The translations under genes were made by a program, and so were the position numbers. Shown here piece after piece: positions 61,604 through 64,000 of a DNA stretch of 64,000 nucleotides. How positions within the stretch are numbered: the first letter of the stretch is position 1; every line of letters begins with the position of its first letter. The stretch is from an uncultured Poribacteria bacterium (lineage in GTDB: Bacteria; Poribacteria; WGA-4E; WGA-3G). The notes under the pieces were generated by a model. The model made no database searches and was not told the DNA's origin. It saw only the letters and a list, made by a program, of their open reading frames with translations. The stretch is taken from assembly GCA_951828515.1 (NCBI GenBank), contig OX639992.1:1602439-1666438 (forward strand). Direction: 5' to 3'.

Positions 61604-62209
61604 ATGAAAACAACATGCTATCTTTTGGCGAAGTCTGCAAGCCAAAATTTGTTTTATATAAGCCTAACGTTTCTTCTTTTACCACTGATCCTAACCGGCT
61701 GCGCGCTCCCCTTCAGTCAGAACCTAACCCCTGAAGAACAAGTCGCGGTCGTCACAACCGACAAAGGCACTTTTGTGCTTGAGTTCTATCCTGATGCTGC
61801 CCCTGTAGCAGTGGATAACTTCATCAAGTTAATTAACCAGAAGTTTTACGATGGCTTAACATTTCATCGGAAAGTTGATGGACGCGGTTTGAACATCATC
61901 CAGGGCGGGTGTCCAAAAGGCGATGGAACAGGGGGTCCCGGTTGGACCATTGCTGACGAGTACACAAATCCGAACCAACGCCCACATGTCAGAGGTACAT
62001 TGGCAATGGCTCGGACCTCTGCACCGAACTCATCCGGGAGTCAATTCTATATCTGCTTGAAACCCCAACCCCATCTCGACGGAGACTACACTACCTTCGG
62101 TGGTGTAATTCAAGGGATGGATGTCGTCGATCAGTTATCAATGGGCGACATTATGACTAAAATCCGATTGGAGGCAAAGTCAAAATATGTTAAGGCAACA
62201 GCAGAGTAA
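61604..62209 (+). CDS. Cyclophilin-type peptidyl-prolyl isomerase, lipoprotein
   Basis: 201 residues. Lipoprotein signal with lipobox LTGC (about 26-29), then a cyclophilin fold: FVLEFYPDAAPVAVDNFIKL, FHRKVDGRGLNIIQGGCPKG, GSQFYICLKPQPHLDGDYTTF and FGGVIQGMDVV. The catalytic arginine (in FHR) and the glutamine (in IIQGG) are kept. It should assist folding in the periplasm. ATG 61604 has AAAGGAGGG just upstream; the longer frame to 61526 overlaps the LamG gene. It is 22 nt after the LamG gene and probably co-transcribed. Confidence 0.9.
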   Translation: MKTTCYLLAKSASQNLFYISLTFLLLPLILTGCALPFSQNLTPEEQVAVVTTDKGTFVLEFYPDAAPVAVDNFIKLINQKFYDGLTFHRKVDGRGLNIIQGGCPKGDGTGGPGWTIADEYTNPNQRPHVRGTLAMARTSAPNSSGSQFYICLKPQPHLDGDYTTFGGVIQGMDVVDQLSMGDIMTKIRLEAKSKYVKATAE

Positions 62210-62786
62210 GCAACATCGGCAATTCGCATCCGCAGCACTCTTCGTTTTAGCGACTTTCTTCGCTACTTTCGTGCTGAGTTGCGCACAAGAAGATAAGCCA
62301 GCCCCCGTACCACGTGCGCGTCGCGCTGGCACAGGCACCGCAACAACCGCGGCAAAACCGCAGATCGATCCGGCAACGGTCGTCGCGGTCGTTGAAACGG
62401 CAAAGGGGACTATTGAATTTGAATTCCTTGCAGCCGAAGCACCGGAAACTTCCAAGAACTTCATCAAAAACGCGCAGGTGATGTATTACAAAGGTGAGAA
62501 GTTTAATCGCGCAGAAGAACTCCTCATCCAAGCAGGTTCAAAACTTGCCGCTGGAGATACCCTCCCCATTGAAAACGGTTCGCAAGAGATGTCGCGAGGC
62601 GTTGTCGCTATGGCAAAAGAGGAGGGCGCAAGCGTTTCGTACGCATCCGAATTTTTCATCTGTCGAGGGGACGCCATCCTTGACAGTGATTACACCATTT
62701 TCGGAAAAGTCATCAGTGGGATGGACGTGGTTGATAGCATCGCAGTTGATGACGCAATTACGAACATCACCATCCGAGACAAGTAA
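62187..62786 (+). CDS. Cyclophilin-like lipoprotein, degenerate
   Basis: 199 residues. Lipobox LSCA near residue 31, an Ala/Thr/Pro-rich spacer (about 36-62), then a cyclophilin-like fold (VVETAKGTIEFEF, EAPETSKNFIKNA, YASEFFICRGDAILDSDYTIF). Compared with the preceding gene, FHR is FNR, the glycine-rich loop after IIQGG is missing, and the GSQF motif is ASEF. Isomerase activity is doubtful and a chaperone-like role is possible. The gene overlaps the preceding one by 23 nt and has GGAGG 12 nt upstream, so the two are a tandem, coupled pair. Confidence 0.82.
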   Translation: MLRQQQSKQHRQFASAALFVLATFFATFVLSCAQEDKPAPVPRARRAGTGTATTAAKPQIDPATVVAVVETAKGTIEFEFLAAEAPETSKNFIKNAQVMYYKGEKFNRAEELLIQAGSKLAAGDTLPIENGSQEMSRGVVAMAKEEGASVSYASEFFICRGDAILDSDYTIFGKVISGMDVVDSIAVDDAITNITIRDK

Positions 62787-62787
62787 T

Positions 62788-62998
62788 AGTAATTAGCAGT
62801 TAGCGGTCAGCAGAGTAGCAATCAGCAGTCAGGTGTCTTTGATAGGGGTTTTTGATAGGGCGTTTCCCTTTCCCCAGTTTTTTCTGCGAAAAACCTTTCA
62901 GCATGCTTCGCAGTGAGAATAAAGAGGTTTTCGTTTAACGATACCCTCTTACCGACAGCCGACAGCCATTTTGCTGGCAGCTGACTGCCGACAGCCAA
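62788..62998. repeat. TCAGC-type interspersed repeat (large composite)
   Basis: AGCGGTCAGCAGAGTAGC and CAATCAGCAGTCAGG at the left, the block GATAGGGCGTTTCCC (inverted match to the insertion in MITE copy 5), CAGCATGCTTCGCAGTGAG in the middle, and CCGACAGCCGACAGCCATT and GCTGACTGCCGACAGCCAAT at the right. It fills the entire gap before the next gene. Confidence 0.72.
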
Positions 62999-63011
62999 TA
63001 TGGAGGTACGT

Positions 63012-63383
63012 ATGGCATTAACAGTTATCCGCACAGCTCGTCCAAGTTCCGCTTGGCAGGAAAGTTACGTGCGTGTAGAAAAAGGGCAACGACTCATTAT
63101 TGATGCGGAAGGCGCATGGTCACCGGATTTGCAAAATCGGACTGGATGGTGCGGCGCGGACGGTGTTCCCAAGACCCCGGGTTCCAGCGACTACCTGCTT
63201 CCCGGTACAAACATCGGCGCACTCATCGCTAAGATCGGAGATGTCGTCTTCGCCGTTGGCTCACGCTACGACAATCCGGCTCCCGCTGACGGTGTTATTT
63301 TCCTCGCAATGAACGAAAGCCCAAACAACAATAACCAAGCAGGAAGCTTACTCGCACAAATCATCATCTTTGATGACGAATAG
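63012..63383 (+). CDS. PA-IL (LecA)-like small lectin-fold protein
   Basis: 123 residues with no signal peptide. It shows the pattern of the PA-IL galactose-binding family: VEKGQRLIIDAEGAWSPD near the N-terminus, then GALIAKIGDVVFAVG, and a C-terminal DGVIFLAMNESPNNN that matches the calcium-site loop of LecA-like proteins. A sugar-binding role is likely but I am not sure of the family. ATG 63012 has GGAGG 5 nt upstream; the ATG at 63000 is part of that signal. Confidence 0.65.
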   Translation: MALTVIRTARPSSAWQESYVRVEKGQRLIIDAEGAWSPDLQNRTGWCGADGVPKTPGSSDYLLPGTNIGALIAKIGDVVFAVGSRYDNPAPADGVIFLAMNESPNNNNQAGSLLAQIIIFDDE

Positions 63384-63448
63384 GAGAATCTCTCCTACAA
63401 ATACTTACTGCCTATATTAGGCGGATCGGAATCAGGAGCAATAAATAT

Positions 63449-63814
63449 ATGGAAGACACTACAGCTCAGGAGGAAACTCAACAACTTCCGCCTGTCGATT
63501 TTATTAGTTATCTTACCAATCTTATAGAAACGGGACGGCTCTACTTAGAGGGATTCCCTAATCCTGAAACAGGCGAGGTAGTTACAAACCTCCCGCTCGT
63601 GAAACATATCATTGATACCATTGAGATGCTTGAGGAAAAGACGAACGGAAATCTCACCGCTCCAGAAACCAACTTCTTGGCAAATACCCTCTATGAACTC
63701 AGAATGGGTTACGTCCGTGCCATTAATAGCCAGGAAACAAGCGCGCAAGAAGAAACATCAGCTGAGAAAATCGAAGAAGAGGCTTCCACTGAAAATACTG
63801 AAAATCCCTCTTAA
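63449..63814 (+). CDS. DUF1844 family protein
   Basis: 121 residues. The DUF1844 core (about 14-92) reads VDFISYLTNLIETGRLYLEG, then LVKHIIDTIEMLEEKTNGNL and FLANTLYELRMGYV, which fits the family pattern (ID-x-L-x-ML-x-EKT-x-GNL). A glutamate-rich, low-complexity tail follows (about 95-121). Function unknown, presumably cytoplasmic. Confidence 0.8.
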   Translation: MEDTTAQEETQQLPPVDFISYLTNLIETGRLYLEGFPNPETGEVVTNLPLVKHIIDTIEMLEEKTNGNLTAPETNFLANTLYELRMGYVRAINSQETSAQEETSAEKIEEEASTENTENPS

Positions 63815-63837
63815 TTGAAGGCAATGACACTATTGCA

Positions 63838-64000
63838 GTGAGTATACTGGACCCAGATACGCAAGAAAAACCGGTCCAGCCGTTGAAAGTTGATGCACAC
63901 TACACCAAAGCAATAATTGACATTTCTGATCAGAATCCGAAACGACGGGTTCGCGGACTTCAAGTTCTCGAAAAAATTGGCACTGAGGACTTATTTGATT
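63838..64000 (+). CDS. Partial open frame at the window end, unknown
   Basis: From GTG 63838 the frame stays open to the last base (54 codons). It starts MSILDPDTQEKPVQPLKVD and reads RRVRGLQVLEKIG near the end. GAAGG lies about 18 nt upstream. I do not recognise it. The start and function are uncertain because most of the gene is outside the window. Confidence 0.45.
   Translation, partial: MSILDPDTQEKPVQPLKVDAHYTKAIIDISDQNPKRRVRGLQVLEKIGTEDLFD

Overview
The window looks like a chromosomal piece of an uncultured Gram-negative-type bacterium. It most resembles Candidatus Poribacteria: LamG and FG-GAP/CRTAC1 proteins, several Gfo/Idh/MocA oxidoreductases, an HpcH/RraA pair, a hydantoinase B subunit, and very many short interspersed hairpin repeats. 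This placement is inference from gene content; there is no 16S rRNA gene here. TGA is used as an ordinary stop codon in many genes.

Region 1 (1-15.2 kb, all minus strand) reads as one regulated island. An ECF sigma factor, its zinc-finger anti-sigma factor, a DUF4252 protein, a DUF4252-DUF5694 fusion, three more DUF5694 proteins and two half-size ABC exporters run almost gap-free from 14940 down to 5205. A second cluster (DUF5916 outer-membrane-type protein, a fifth DUF5694 protein, a MacB/FtsX-like permease) lies downstream of a promoter at 4970-4997. That promoter has the same -35 block, 12-nt gap and -10 block as the one in front of the sigma gene. I read the region as a sigma-factor regulon around secreted TraB/Tiki-like (GX2H) proteins. 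It is the best candidate here for an undescribed system.

Region 2 (15.2-27.2 kb) is metabolic and housekeeping: an MDR dehydrogenase, an HpcH/HpaI aldolase, an RraA-like protein, a deleted Uma2 gene, tyrS, a B12-dependent ribonucleotide reductase, the RNase P RNA gene, a hydantoinase B gene and a Gfo/Idh/MocA oxidoreductase.

Region 3 (27.2-48.3 kb) is the division and cell wall (dcw) cluster: rsmH, ftsL, ftsI, murE, an alpha/beta hydrolase, a membrane-anchored murF, ddl, mraY, murD, ftsW, murG, murC, ftsQ, ftsA, ftsZ. mraZ and murB are absent. Nearly every gap between these genes is filled by an interspersed repeat. Repeat sequence also lies in frame inside rsmH and murE and forms the 3' end of murG.

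Region 4 (48.3-64 kb) is accessory: a radical SAM/B12-type protein behind a tandem repeat array, LamG, TPR and CRTAC1 proteins, a complete AvaI/BsoBI-type restriction-modification pair, an epimerase, and an ArsC/Spx-like gene that appears to encode a selenoprotein (in-frame TGA in a UxxC motif at 58824-58826, followed by a hairpin). Then come another Gfo/Idh/MocA oxidoreductase, discoidin-like and LamG proteins sharing a C-terminal tail, two cyclophilin-type lipoproteins, a PA-IL-like protein and a DUF1844 protein. No tRNA, rRNA or CRISPR array was recognised.
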